Source: Bacteroides sp. (GTDB taxonomy: Bacteria > Bacteroidota > Bacteroidia > Bacteroidales > Muribaculaceae). From it: a stretch of DNA of 64,000 bases. The stretch spans positions 1-64,000 of the forward strand of contig JAAVDM010000028.1 of NCBI GenBank assembly GCA_014801815.1. Reading direction: 5' to 3'. The translations under genes and the position numbers were made by a program. Under the pieces are notes generated by a model. It ran no database searches and had not been told where the DNA came from. It was given only the letters and a program-made list of their open reading frames with translations. Within the stretch, counting starts at the first letter, position 1. The number at the start of each line of letters is the position of its first letter. Below are positions 27,501 through 34,964 of this stretch, one piece after another.

Positions 27501-29533
27501 ACCACGACTTGATGAAGCCGGACCGTTACGTTAATTACGACGGCATTTGTCTAACCGATACGTTCCAACTCGCAGAGTCGAAACAAGCAACTCTATCGCA
27601 AGAGTTCTTCCGCGAAAACTCGGAAGGCGTTTTGCGTCAGAAGAAAGCACCTATCCGCGTTATCATTGGCAACCCTCCCTATTCAGTCGGGCAGAAATCC
27701 GCTAATGATAATGCCGCAAATCTTTCGTACCCAGTTTTGGACGCTCGTATTGCTGAGACCTATGCAGCTAAAACATCTCGTCAAAACAAAAACTCTCTAT
27801 ATGATAGTTACATAAAGGCATTCCGTTGGGCAACAGATAGAATTGCCGATAATCCAGATGGTGGTATTGTCGCTTTCATCAGCAATGGCTCTTGGCTTGA
27901 CGGTAATGCACAAGACGGCTTCCGCGCTTGCTTGGAAGCTGAATTTACTGATATATATTTTCTTAATCTGCGTGGCAACCAACGCACAAGTGGCGAGCTA
28001 TCACGTAAAGAAGGTGGTAAAATCTTCGGAGGTGGCTCACGTACTCCGATTTCAATAACATTCCTCGTTAAGAACCCTGCAAAAGTAGGTAAGAAAGCCA
28101 CCATCCGTTACCACGACATTGGCGACTATCTAACTCGTGAGCAAAAGCTCGACCTCGTTAAGAAATTCAAGTCAGTTCATGGCCGCTCTATCGAATGGCA
28201 GACCATTGAACCTACCGACCGCCACGATTGGATTAACCAACGCGACGGAGAGTTTGAAACTCTTATACCTTTAACTCCCGAAAAGAAATTTGATTTAAGC
28301 GTACAAGCTGTTTTTTCCGTAAACTCAAATGGTGCAAAAACACAGCGAGACTCATGGGCTTATAATTCTTCAACACGCGTTGTTGAAGATACGGCAACTT
28401 CCAGTATTGAAATATTCAATACGACTCGCGACCTTATTTCTAAAGGAGAGATAAAAGAACCCGACTATAACTCAAATAAGATTAGTTGGACAAGAGCCGT
28501 TGTTGACGACCTCAAACGAGGGAGTGATTATGTATTCATTGAGGGGGAAGTACGAAACGCCCTGTATCGTCCATTTTTCAAACAACGCCTCTTTTGGTAC
28601 AAACCTCTTGTCGAGATGCGGTACCAGGTACCGCATCTCTTCCCTTGCCGAGAGGCGGTAAATACCGTTATATGTGTTAGTGGAGTCGGGGTAACAAAAG
28701 ACTTTACTTGTATCATTACCGACCAACTGCCTGACCTTGAACTAATAGGCAAAAGTCAATGTTTCCCTCTCTATTGGTACGAGGAAAACAAGGTACAGGA
28801 ACAGAGTCTTTTTGACTTCGGTGCCGAATCCTCCGACAAATATATCCGTCGTGATGGTATCACTGACTGGATATTAAAGGAGGTTCGCAAACGCTTTGGC
28901 AATTCCAAAGCAATTACCAAAGAGCATATATTTTACTATGTTTATGGCGTACTTCACTCTCCGCAGTATCGTGAGCGTTTTGCCGCAGACCTAAAGAAGT
29001 CATTACCACGCATCCCAATCGTTGATAATGTCGAGGACTTTATGGCTTTCTACAAAGCCGGTAAAGCCCTTGCCAAGTTGCATCTGAACTATGAACTGGT
29101 GCCACCATCGCCTGACGTTTCCGCCACCATTGCCGATGCCGCCTATAAAGAGCCTACTTCTGATGATCCGTTTGACAGCTACACCAAATACGACCATTAT
29201 GCTGTTGACAAAATGATTTTTCCTAAAGTCCGCAATGAAGCCGGTAAACTTGTCCCCGACAAGTCACGCATCATCTACAATGCCAACATAACCATTGAGA
29301 ATATTCCGGCAAAAGCCTACGAATATATCGTCAATGGCAAATCCGCTATCGAGTGGATAATGGAGAGATACGCCATATACCAAGATCCCAAATCACGAAT
29401 CATAAACAATCCTAACGATTGGGGCCGAGAGCATAACAACCCCACTTACATTTTCGACCTTCTGCTCTCCGTCATTAACCTCTCCATACAAACCGTTGAC
29501 ATCGTTAATTCACTTCCCAAACTAAAACTCTGA
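24572..29533 (+). CDS. Single-chain type ISP-like restriction-modification enzyme
   Basis: The 1653-residue protein joins four functions in order. An Mrr-like PD-(D/E)XK nuclease lies at residues ~15-100, with TGIDLVA (D64) and AIQCKCY (Q78, K80). A superfamily 2 helicase follows, with Walker A MACGTGKTYT near 201-210, DEAH box CDEAHRTTG near 340 and TATPRLYG near 377. An N6-adenine methyltransferase follows, with motif I DPFTGTGTF near 925-933 and motif IV NPPY near 1034. A C-terminal ~450-residue target-recognition region completes it. This is the layout of LlaGI/LlaBIII-type enzymes, which translocate on DNA and cut when two enzymes converge, while methylating one strand of the host site. 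All core motifs look intact. It heads an operon with a DprA-like gene 7 bp downstream. Confidence 0.92.
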   Translation: MKFNDILYKFRAESFTPKDKGTQFERLMQSWLLSDPRYSILTDVWLWEDFPSKADLGGKDTGIDLVARTDSSDYWAIQCKCYKEDATIDKPAVDSFLATSSRTFKDVDTLQTTSFARRVWISTTNHWGSNAEEAIQNQNPPVNRVLLVDLQNSPVDWKLLLDGLKGKDAMLPGKQPLEHQLRAVSAAHDYFATHDRGKLIMACGTGKTYTALKIAEEMLPEKGLVLFLVPSISLLGQTLNAWCADATKPIKGICICSDSKASRKIKKDLDDTQESAIDLAVPATTNSKSIAKQLKAYREHNGLTVVFSTYQSIEAIKAAQNETLKETGGSYGKFNLIVCDEAHRTTGVKLSDRDESNFTKIHDANYIKGNKRLYMTATPRLYGTSAKIKASEKDAILCSMDDEKLYGNEFFRVNFSYAVEHGLLTDYKVLVLTVNEDDLPEKLYKDAKDSNNTELDVDDTSKLIGVINGLSKIIRGDNRITWDNDPGVMHRAIAFCSAIGDASKSGTSVNTSLELPKICKKYRDSIDSEEREHVVEVAARHIDGSMNSQERNAQLAWLAEENIGENECRVLTNVRCLSEGIDVPALDAVLFLSSRNSQVDVVQSVGRVMRNFRKGQPGEKRYGYIIIPIVVPSDVKPEDALNNNVYFSTVWNILNALRSHDDHFNAEVQKIALNKNKVSKVVVGGPGIGHNALSDSQDAYDAQQLENAEIARQLELRFGEMQSGIYAKLVEKCGDRLYWENWSKKVGLIARKFIERISKLVDNVPALKSEFNIFIKGLQENLNPSVHEGQAIEMLAQHLISQPVFDALFQDYNFVNNNAVSRSMHRMIEQLEEVGGFEKDTAELEQFYDSVRVNVGNIDNLEGKQTVIKNLYEKFFKGAFPLTVEKLGIVYTPVECVDFIIHSVNDILKREFNSSLSDENVHIIDPFTGTGTFITRLLQSGLIKPEDMERKYLSEIHCNEIVLLAYYIADVNIEAVYHDLMKPDRYVNYDGICLTDTFQLAESKQATLSQEFFRENSEGVLRQKKAPIRVIIGNPPYSVGQKSANDNAANLSYPVLDARIAETYAAKTSRQNKNSLYDSYIKAFRWATDRIADNPDGGIVAFISNGSWLDGNAQDGFRACLEAEFTDIYFLNLRGNQRTSGELSRKEGGKIFGGGSRTPISITFLVKNPAKVGKKATIRYHDIGDYLTREQKLDLVKKFKSVHGRSIEWQTIEPTDRHDWINQRDGEFETLIPLTPEKKFDLSVQAVFSVNSNGAKTQRDSWAYNSSTRVVEDTATSSIEIFNTTRDLISKGEIKEPDYNSNKISWTRAVVDDLKRGSDYVFIEGEVRNALYRPFFKQRLFWYKPLVEMRYQVPHLFPCREAVNTVICVSGVGVTKDFTCIITDQLPDLELIGKSQCFPLYWYEENKVQEQSLFDFGAESSDKYIRRDGITDWILKEVRKRFGNSKAITKEHIFYYVYGVLHSPQYRERFAADLKKSLPRIPIVDNVEDFMAFYKAGKALAKLHLNYELVPPSPDVSATIADAAYKEPTSDDPFDSYTKYDHYAVDKMIFPKVRNEAGKLVPDKSRIIYNANITIENIPAKAYEYIVNGKSAIEWIMERYAIYQDPKSRIINNPNDWGREHNNPTYIFDLLLSVINLSIQTVDIVNSLPKLKL

Positions 29534-29540
29534 AATCATA

Positions 29541-30527
29541 ATGCTTACAAGGAAACTACCATTACTAACCCCCGAACTCATAATTACTCTCCAACAACTG
29601 AAGGGTGTCGGTAATAAGACAATACTAACGAAAATAGGAGAAAAAATTACTTCTCCAATTCAAACTATTCCGGAGCTTGCATCTATATGCAAAACTCTTA
29701 AAGATAAGAAATTTGAATCAATAACCGACCACGATTTAATTGAGGCAAATAAGATAGCAAAACTAATTATTAATAAGGCAAATGACGAAAGTGTAGGAAT
29801 AATTACCTATTACGACACCGAATATCCTGAAATATTACGTAACTGTACTGATGAACAGGGTAAACTTGATCCTCCGTTAATTCTCTATTATCGTGGCAAT
29901 ATCAAAGCGTTAGAGAGACCCGGTGTCGCGGTGATTGGTACACGTGCGCCAACTCCAAACGGTATTAGGGCCGGTGAGTATTTTGCTGCTGAATTTGCCA
30001 AAAGAGGATATAACATTGTATCGGGCCTTGCTGTTGGATGTGATACAGCAGGCCACAAGAGTGCTTTGAAAGCAAATGGCGTTACTACCGCCTTTCTTGC
30101 CAATGGTCTTAATTGGGAATCTATATACCCCAAAGAAAATTTGAAGTTAGCGCAAGATATAGTAAGCAATGGCGGACTATTATTAAGCGAATATCCTATC
30201 GGACAAAGCTGTGGAAGATATGAGTTGGTAGCTCGTGACAGATTACAGGCCGGATTGGCGAAAGCTACGATAGTTATACAGACAAGTGTGAACAGTGGCA
30301 CTATGCACGCAGTAAATACAACACTTGCATCAGGGAAACCGCTATTTGCTGTCGAATACCGAAATCCGGCTGACACCCACCATGAGAGAGTTCAAGGCAA
30401 TATCATGTTGATACGTGATAAGAGAGCATACGCTTTGAAATCGAATACCCTCTATGACGCAATCGCAATAATTGAGGGTAAGAATATGTTTACCCATAAA
30501 GTACCGCAACAATCTTTATTCGACTGA
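29541..30527 (+). CDS. DprA/SMF-like DNA-processing protein, defence-island type
   Basis: The 328-residue protein has an N-terminal helix-hairpin-helix-like part (LQQLKGVGNKT) and a DprA Rossmann fold. Visible motifs are VIGTRAPTPNGI, VSGLAVGCDTAGHKSAL, LANGLNWESIYPKEN, GGLLLSEYPIG and SGTMHAVNTTLASGKPLFAV. The usual RNR of the RecA-loading family reads ARDR here, and the C-terminal winged-helix domain is missing. Classical DprA loads RecA on incoming single-stranded DNA in transformation. This copy is 7 bp behind a restriction enzyme and ahead of a phosphoribosyltransferase gene, so a role in defence, perhaps sensing or binding a ligand or DNA in its Rossmann cleft, is more likely. That is inference. 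Confidence 0.85.
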   Translation: MLTRKLPLLTPELIITLQQLKGVGNKTILTKIGEKITSPIQTIPELASICKTLKDKKFESITDHDLIEANKIAKLIINKANDESVGIITYYDTEYPEILRNCTDEQGKLDPPLILYYRGNIKALERPGVAVIGTRAPTPNGIRAGEYFAAEFAKRGYNIVSGLAVGCDTAGHKSALKANGVTTAFLANGLNWESIYPKENLKLAQDIVSNGGLLLSEYPIGQSCGRYELVARDRLQAGLAKATIVIQTSVNSGTMHAVNTTLASGKPLFAVEYRNPADTHHERVQGNIMLIRDKRAYALKSNTLYDAIAIIEGKNMFTHKVPQQSLFD

Positions 30528-30530
30528 GGT

Positions 30531-30638
30531 ATGAGAAATATCATCTTTGATTTGGATCTTACTTTGGTCGATACTACTTGTCTTGAATCATTACGACAAA
30601 TCGTGAGACCTGAAGAAATCCTAACGCTAATACGCTAA
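30531..30638 (+). pseudogene. N-terminal remnant of a HAD-family phosphatase gene
   Basis: A 35-codon frame starts 3 bp after the DprA-like gene and encodes MRNIIFDLDLTLVDTTCLES near its N-terminus. That is the HAD nucleophile motif DxDxT (D7, D9, T11). Motifs II-IV are missing: the frame ends at TAA 30636-30638, four bases before the next gene. It is too short to fold as a phosphatase, so it is best read as a 5' fragment left by an internal deletion. Translation as a short leader peptide remains possible. Confidence 0.7.
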
Positions 30639-30642
30639 GAAA

Positions 30643-31554
30643 ATGGATAAAAGAATATACGTTGATGGCGTAGTTAAACTGCATTCTCAATTAAATAATG
30701 CGTTTACTAATGCTATACGGCTCGCTGATAAATTAGTTGAAACCTCATTGTCATCTGAAGACTCACGATCAGATTTCAGCATCTTTGTAGATTTCAGAGA
30801 AGAGCAACCATCAGATAAAATTAGAGGATATTTTATGTTTAATAATACCATTCTTAGATTTTTACCTATTGAGTTTGAAAAAGCTCTATTATTTCCGGTA
30901 CATAATCATGGAGGAAGTGATTCAGGTCAAGGTTATGGTATTTCTCTAAAAGAGTTGGATGATGCTAAATTAAATCGCAGTACTGTTATGATCCAATTCA
31001 CACCGATTAGAGAAGTTAAGGATTATACGCTTTTCAACTCTAAAATGCTTTCTACTCTTTCATTATCGTCTTCAGAAGCTCCATCAACGATTGACGATAT
31101 CGGTAAGCCATTTTACGAATTTCCTGACATTAAACAATTAGCAATTTTAGATATTCCATCAGTGATTACTATGAGTAATTATACGCTTGTAGAAAAACTG
31201 TATTATGCACCGTTTTCAAAGGATTCATTGATTAACTGTGTCTTATTTGCACAGTTAAACAATGAATATGACAGACACGTCATAAAGGTTTTACGATGGC
31301 TTCCGACTAATAAAGGAACGAAGAAAACTCAACTTTCAAAAGAGAGGTCTTATGTCGGTGACATATTTTTCGAACTTGGATATGTGTCTCGGGATGAAAG
31401 CCGTGAACTTCATTCGTATATGGTTGAGAATGATTCTCGATTGCTATTTGGCACAATAGAGAATGACGTGATTAAAATTAATGGAGGCATTAAGACATTT
31501 CAATCTAACGACTTCAACTATCCTCGATGCCTTTATAATATCAAATTCAAATGA
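30643..31554 (+). CDS. Orphan 303-residue protein of the DprA-phosphoribosyltransferase cassette
   Basis: I do not recognise the family. The protein is soluble-looking, with no signal peptide or membrane segment. It begins MDKRIYVDGVVKLHSQLNNA and contains FPVHNHGGSDSGQGYGISL near residues 86-104, a His/Gly-rich loop that could bind a ligand or metal, although nothing proves it. Base composition is clearly more AT-rich than the restriction gene upstream. It lies 4 bp after the HAD remnant and overlaps the next gene by 4 bp (ATGA), so translation of the two is probably coupled. Confidence 0.75.
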   Translation: MDKRIYVDGVVKLHSQLNNAFTNAIRLADKLVETSLSSEDSRSDFSIFVDFREEQPSDKIRGYFMFNNTILRFLPIEFEKALLFPVHNHGGSDSGQGYGISLKELDDAKLNRSTVMIQFTPIREVKDYTLFNSKMLSTLSLSSSEAPSTIDDIGKPFYEFPDIKQLAILDIPSVITMSNYTLVEKLYYAPFSKDSLINCVLFAQLNNEYDRHVIKVLRWLPTNKGTKKTQLSKERSYVGDIFFELGYVSRDESRELHSYMVENDSRLLFGTIENDVIKINGGIKTFQSNDFNYPRCLYNIKFK

Positions 31555-33548
31555 AAACTATTCTTACTTATATATTTAAGCACAAATATTTTAAAGAGGT
31601 AACGGATAACTATACAAAAGCCATTACTGAATATCAGACTGCATTTGATGTGTGGTCCGAGTATAATTCATGCCCACAAAATGATACTTTTGAGAATAAA
31701 GAGTATATTTCCTCAAATATTTCTGAAATAATGGAAGTATCGTCATGGATGAAAATTTTTAATGAAATTAAAACTTCTCAAAAGGATGGACTTATTTGGC
31801 TGTTCAATGAAAAAGGGCGAAAGAATATCCCTAATATTATGGGTTATCAGGAATATAAACTGGTAGCAGAAAATTTACAAAAAATTAGGGAGTATCAGAA
31901 CTACAGTGACACTTACAATAGACTAATCAGTACAACTAAAGAAGCTGCAGAACGCTATCTTGGTTGTAGCAAGCAAAAGCATACTCATGAAGAAAAAAAG
32001 AATTTAGCTCTTCATAAAAGTGAGATTCATGGTATTGACTTAGTCCTCAAGACGGCTCATTTTTGCGAGGCAAACTATAAGTTAGCATGGGAAGCCTTCT
32101 CAAAAGGGCGAAAATTTTCAGATATTCATTTGGATGAGCTGAAGACTGTTAACGATGAGTCATTCAAGAGTAAGAATAATTTCTTAGTCCAGTATTCCGA
32201 AGATTCGGAATTGATTAAACTTATAATGAGTGACAGACTTCTGCCTATAGATTCCTTTTCAAAAGAATCTATTAAACAGGAAGAAGAAATATTAGCAACT
32301 CTATCTTCTCGTTCAATAGATAAAATTGAAGTATTGGAAAGTAATGTGTCTCTAAGCGATAGTAAAGAGCTTAAACGAGCAATACTCGACTCAGTTTTGT
32401 ATGGGAATAAATGTAGTTTTTCCGATTCATTTACAATTCCTCAATTTTATGACCTTCGGAAAAGTTTTGACTCAAATGGTGTCTCGTTTGATGATGCTGT
32501 ACGTAAGATGAAGGATAATGATAATGTAATTCGTGCATTTAACAAGGAACACACAGGTAAAAGCATAGTTTATATCGAAGATTATTTGAAGGTCATGACA
32601 GAAAGTTGTGATCTGTACAAATACGTTGAAGAATATAGATACCAGAAGGCAAAGCGTGCAGAATGTAAAATCCTTCAATTCAATTATCACATAGGATTTG
32701 AAGCTTTATTTGGATCTAAGAATCTTGATACATGTGTATTTACAGATATCATAACGATTTTATCAAATGAAATACTTATTAAATCAAAAGATTCTGAATT
32801 AAGAGAACAAGAAAGAATACGGAGAGAACTTGAACGAAAGAGACAAGAGGAAGAAAGAAAGAGACAAGAAGAAGAACAAAAGAGACAGGAATTACGGAAT
32901 CTTCAGTCGTGTGTATCCTCTTGGTCTCAACCGAGTAAATCAACGGTTAACTGTTTTTCATTATATTACTATTATCCAACAACATGCCAGTGGGAGGCAT
33001 CTGAGGAAGAATGGAATATACGAAATCTTATATGGGACTTCAAAGCCAAGCCTCATGATCACCAATCTGACGCAGAGATAATCCTAAGACATACTAACTC
33101 AGTAAATAAAGTTTTGCCTTTATTAAAAGAAGTACTATGCCATTATTTCGGAAACAACGTATCCAAATTAACATTTGTGCCGATATTAGCGTCAACAAAG
33201 TTAGTTAGTGAACGAAGATACAAAGACATATCTGAGCAACTCACAGAAGAGCTGCAAATGAATAATGGCTACCCGCATATCACAATAACGCGGGATGGTA
33301 TTTCAAAAAATGACCCGGCTAATACTGTGGGTTATTCAATACAGCCAGAGATTAGTTTTGACAGTTCTTTTTTCAGAGGGAAATACGTTATAATCTTTGA
33401 CGATGTTATTACCAGTGGAAAATCGATGGAAAGATTTAAAAGATTTTTAGAGTCTGTTGGTGCAACCGTGATTGGGGGTCTTTCTATAGGCAACACCCAG
33501 CACGAACGTCAAAGTTCTAATCCTATTGAGCAGATAAGTATCTCTTAA
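31551..33548 (+). CDS. Large protein with coiled coil and C-terminal phosphoribosyltransferase domain
   Basis: The 665-residue protein has a long helical N-terminal region without a family I recognise. A highly charged coiled coil (Glu/Arg/Lys/Gln repeats) lies at about residues 415-450. A phosphoribosyltransferase domain from ~500 to the end carries the PRPP-binding motif FDDVITSGKS near 616-625 after a hydrophobic strand (KYVII). This resembles ComF/amidophosphoribosyltransferase-type domains. Characterised relatives transfer ribose-phosphate from PRPP to a base, or, in ComFC, serve DNA uptake. Pairing with a DprA-like protein echoes the DprA-ComFC pair of transformation. The stop codon lies inside a MITE-like end sequence at 33535-33555, so the original 3' end may have been replaced. 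Confidence 0.8.
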   Translation: MKTILTYIFKHKYFKEVTDNYTKAITEYQTAFDVWSEYNSCPQNDTFENKEYISSNISEIMEVSSWMKIFNEIKTSQKDGLIWLFNEKGRKNIPNIMGYQEYKLVAENLQKIREYQNYSDTYNRLISTTKEAAERYLGCSKQKHTHEEKKNLALHKSEIHGIDLVLKTAHFCEANYKLAWEAFSKGRKFSDIHLDELKTVNDESFKSKNNFLVQYSEDSELIKLIMSDRLLPIDSFSKESIKQEEEILATLSSRSIDKIEVLESNVSLSDSKELKRAILDSVLYGNKCSFSDSFTIPQFYDLRKSFDSNGVSFDDAVRKMKDNDNVIRAFNKEHTGKSIVYIEDYLKVMTESCDLYKYVEEYRYQKAKRAECKILQFNYHIGFEALFGSKNLDTCVFTDIITILSNEILIKSKDSELREQERIRRELERKRQEEERKRQEEEQKRQELRNLQSCVSSWSQPSKSTVNCFSLYYYYPTTCQWEASEEEWNIRNLIWDFKAKPHDHQSDAEIILRHTNSVNKVLPLLKEVLCHYFGNNVSKLTFVPILASTKLVSERRYKDISEQLTEELQMNNGYPHITITRDGISKNDPANTVGYSIQPEISFDSSFFRGKYVIIFDDVITSGKSMERFKRFLESVGATVIGGLSIGNTQHERQSSNPIEQISIS

Positions 33549-33655
33549 AAATTAAACGGGATATCCTTCCCAATGTTGGAAAACAATACATGATTAATTT
33601 CTGTGGACCTGTGCTTAACACCTCAATACATTAATTTATTTATACGCGCTACTTA
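33535..33655. repeat. Degenerate MITE-like element at the island's right edge
   Basis: The left end TAAGTATCTCTTAAAAATTAA (33535-33555) matches the termini of the 19351-19544 element at 19 of 21 positions. A looser inverted match (TTAATTT...GCTACTTA) lies at 33631-33655. The left end overlaps the last codons of the phosphoribosyltransferase gene and supplies its stop. Confidence 0.55.
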
Positions 33656-33672
33656 CTTATCGGAATTATGAT

Positions 33673-33680
33673 TAACTTTG
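33673..33680 (+). promoter_or_regulatory. -7 promoter box of the OmpA-family gene
   Basis: TAACTTTG matches TAnnTTTG and lies 47 bp before the start codon at 33728. No clean -33 TTTG is seen. Confidence 0.6.
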
Positions 33681-33727
33681 TGACAACTTTCAGGGCTTCG
33701 GCCTCAGTATAATCCAAAATATATGTT

Positions 33728-34594
33728 ATGAGATTCAATTCGTTATTTGTGGGTATAGCCCTTGTAGGGCTTTTATCGACGGGCTGTGTGTCAAATAAGA
33801 AGTATGCGGAGTTACAGAGCAAATACGATGATCTGCAGGACACCTGCGGTAAAACCCGTGAGGAACTCATCAACTGTAATGCCGACAGCCGCAACATGCA
33901 GCGTCAGCTTGAAGCTGCGCAGCAGAGTAATTCCGAGCTTAAGAAGGGTATGCAGGAACTAAAGAGCATACTTGATAAGAGTATGGAAGCCAATAATCAG
34001 GGCAGTGTCAACATCGCCAAGCTTGTAGATGAGATTAATGCCTCTAATAAATATATCAAACAGCTTGTCGACGCTAAATCAAAATCCGACTCGCTTAATA
34101 TCGCACTTACCAACAAACTCACCCGCTCGCTGAGTAATGATGAGTTACGTGATGTCGATGTTAAGGTGCTGAAGGGTGTTGTCTACATATCACTTGCAGA
34201 TAATATGCTCTTCAAGACGGGAAGCTATGAGGTTAGCTCACGAGCAATGGAAACACTTTCCAAGATTGCTAAAATTCTTAAGGATTTCAAAGACTTTGAT
34301 GTGCTTGTGGAGGGCAACACAGATAATGTACCTATCTCTCGCACAAATATACGTAACAACTGGGACCTTTCGGCACTCCGTGCCTCTTCGGTAGTACAGG
34401 TACTTCAGAAAGATTTTGGTATCAACCCTCAGCGTCTTTCAGCAGCCGGACGCGGAGAGTTTAATCCTATCGCTGACAATGAGTCTGATCTCGGTAAACA
34501 GCGTAACAGACGTACCGAAATTATCATCACTCCGAAACTTGATGACTTCATGGAGTTGATTGACAAGGCTCCGGAAGCTGAACAAAACGACTGA
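33728..34594 (+). CDS. OmpA-family peptidoglycan-binding lipoprotein
   Basis: The 288-residue product has a lipoprotein signal peptide ending LLSTGC (Cys19-20 region), then a coiled coil at ~25-115. A C-terminal OmpA domain shows FKTGSYEVSSRAMETLSKIA, the peptidoglycan-contact segment VEGNTDNVPIS, LSALRASSVVQVL and AAGRGEFNPIADN...NRRTEI. It probably ties the outer membrane to peptidoglycan. It has its own promoter and terminator, so it is a single-gene unit. Confidence 0.9.
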   Translation: MRFNSLFVGIALVGLLSTGCVSNKKYAELQSKYDDLQDTCGKTREELINCNADSRNMQRQLEAAQQSNSELKKGMQELKSILDKSMEANNQGSVNIAKLVDEINASNKYIKQLVDAKSKSDSLNIALTNKLTRSLSNDELRDVDVKVLKGVVYISLADNMLFKTGSYEVSSRAMETLSKIAKILKDFKDFDVLVEGNTDNVPISRTNIRNNWDLSALRASSVVQVLQKDFGINPQRLSAAGRGEFNPIADNESDLGKQRNRRTEIIITPKLDDFMELIDKAPEAEQND

Positions 34595-34620
34595 CGCAGT
34601 TCTGTAAGTCTTACATATCA

Positions 34621-34658
34621 AAGACGGGGCACGATAATATTGTGTTCCGTCTTTTTTT
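34621..34658 (+). terminator. Rho-independent terminator after the OmpA-family gene
   Basis: AAGACGG (34621-34627) pairs with CCGTCTT (34647-34653), extended by weaker pairs, and is followed by seven Ts. Confidence 0.85.
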
Positions 34659-34750
34659 AGTCGTACACTTTTTATTCTGCCATATCGAATAAAATAATCA
34701 TGAAATTTTCACTTCCTATACAAAATTTATATGCCATACGGATTTAATAA

Positions 34751-34915
34751 GACAACTCGGTTCTGAAACCGAGCCTTTATCTCATCAGATACGTGGAAGA
34801 GGACACTCTTCATGGAAAGGGGAAAAGTATCGGTGAGTTTGAAAATGAGCGTGAGGCAATGTCGGTCCTTGAAAGCGGAGTGTATATAATAGCCAGTAAG
34901 AAGATAGTGATTTAG
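34751..34915 (+). pseudogene. Relic of a secreted-protein C-terminus
   Basis: A frame closed upstream by TAA (34748-34750) and ending at TAG 34913-34915 encodes about 54 residues finishing EAMSVLESGVYIIASKKIVI. The GVYII..KK.VI ending resembles the C-terminal sorting-domain ends of Bacteroidota secreted proteins. There is no start codon in a sensible place and no promoter, so it is read as a leftover 3' fragment. The rest of the 34.6-34.96 kb gap holds only a small CTCGGTT/AACCGAG hairpin at 34757-34774. Confidence 0.4.
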
Positions 34916-34952
34916 TTTCTCGGATACAGATTGTCTATACGGCCTTTTTCGC

Positions 34953-34960
34953 TAAATTTG
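34953..34960 (+). promoter_or_regulatory. -7 promoter box of the membrane regulator gene
   Basis: TAAATTTG lies only 4 bp before the ATG at 34965. The transcript should therefore start at or just inside the first codons, giving a leaderless or nearly leaderless mRNA unless a later start is used. An ATTG about 19 bp upstream is a weak -33. Confidence 0.55.
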
Positions 34961-34964
34961 CGCC

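Noticed and set aside
29541-30527. Housekeeping competence DprA
   Set aside because: It lacks the winged helix and the RNR form of the motif, and it is embedded in a defence-type operon rather than near topA or comF.
30531-31554. Frameshifted full-length HAD gene continuing into the next frame
   Set aside because: The 303-residue protein that follows has none of the HAD motifs II-IV, so a simple frameshift does not restore a phosphatase.
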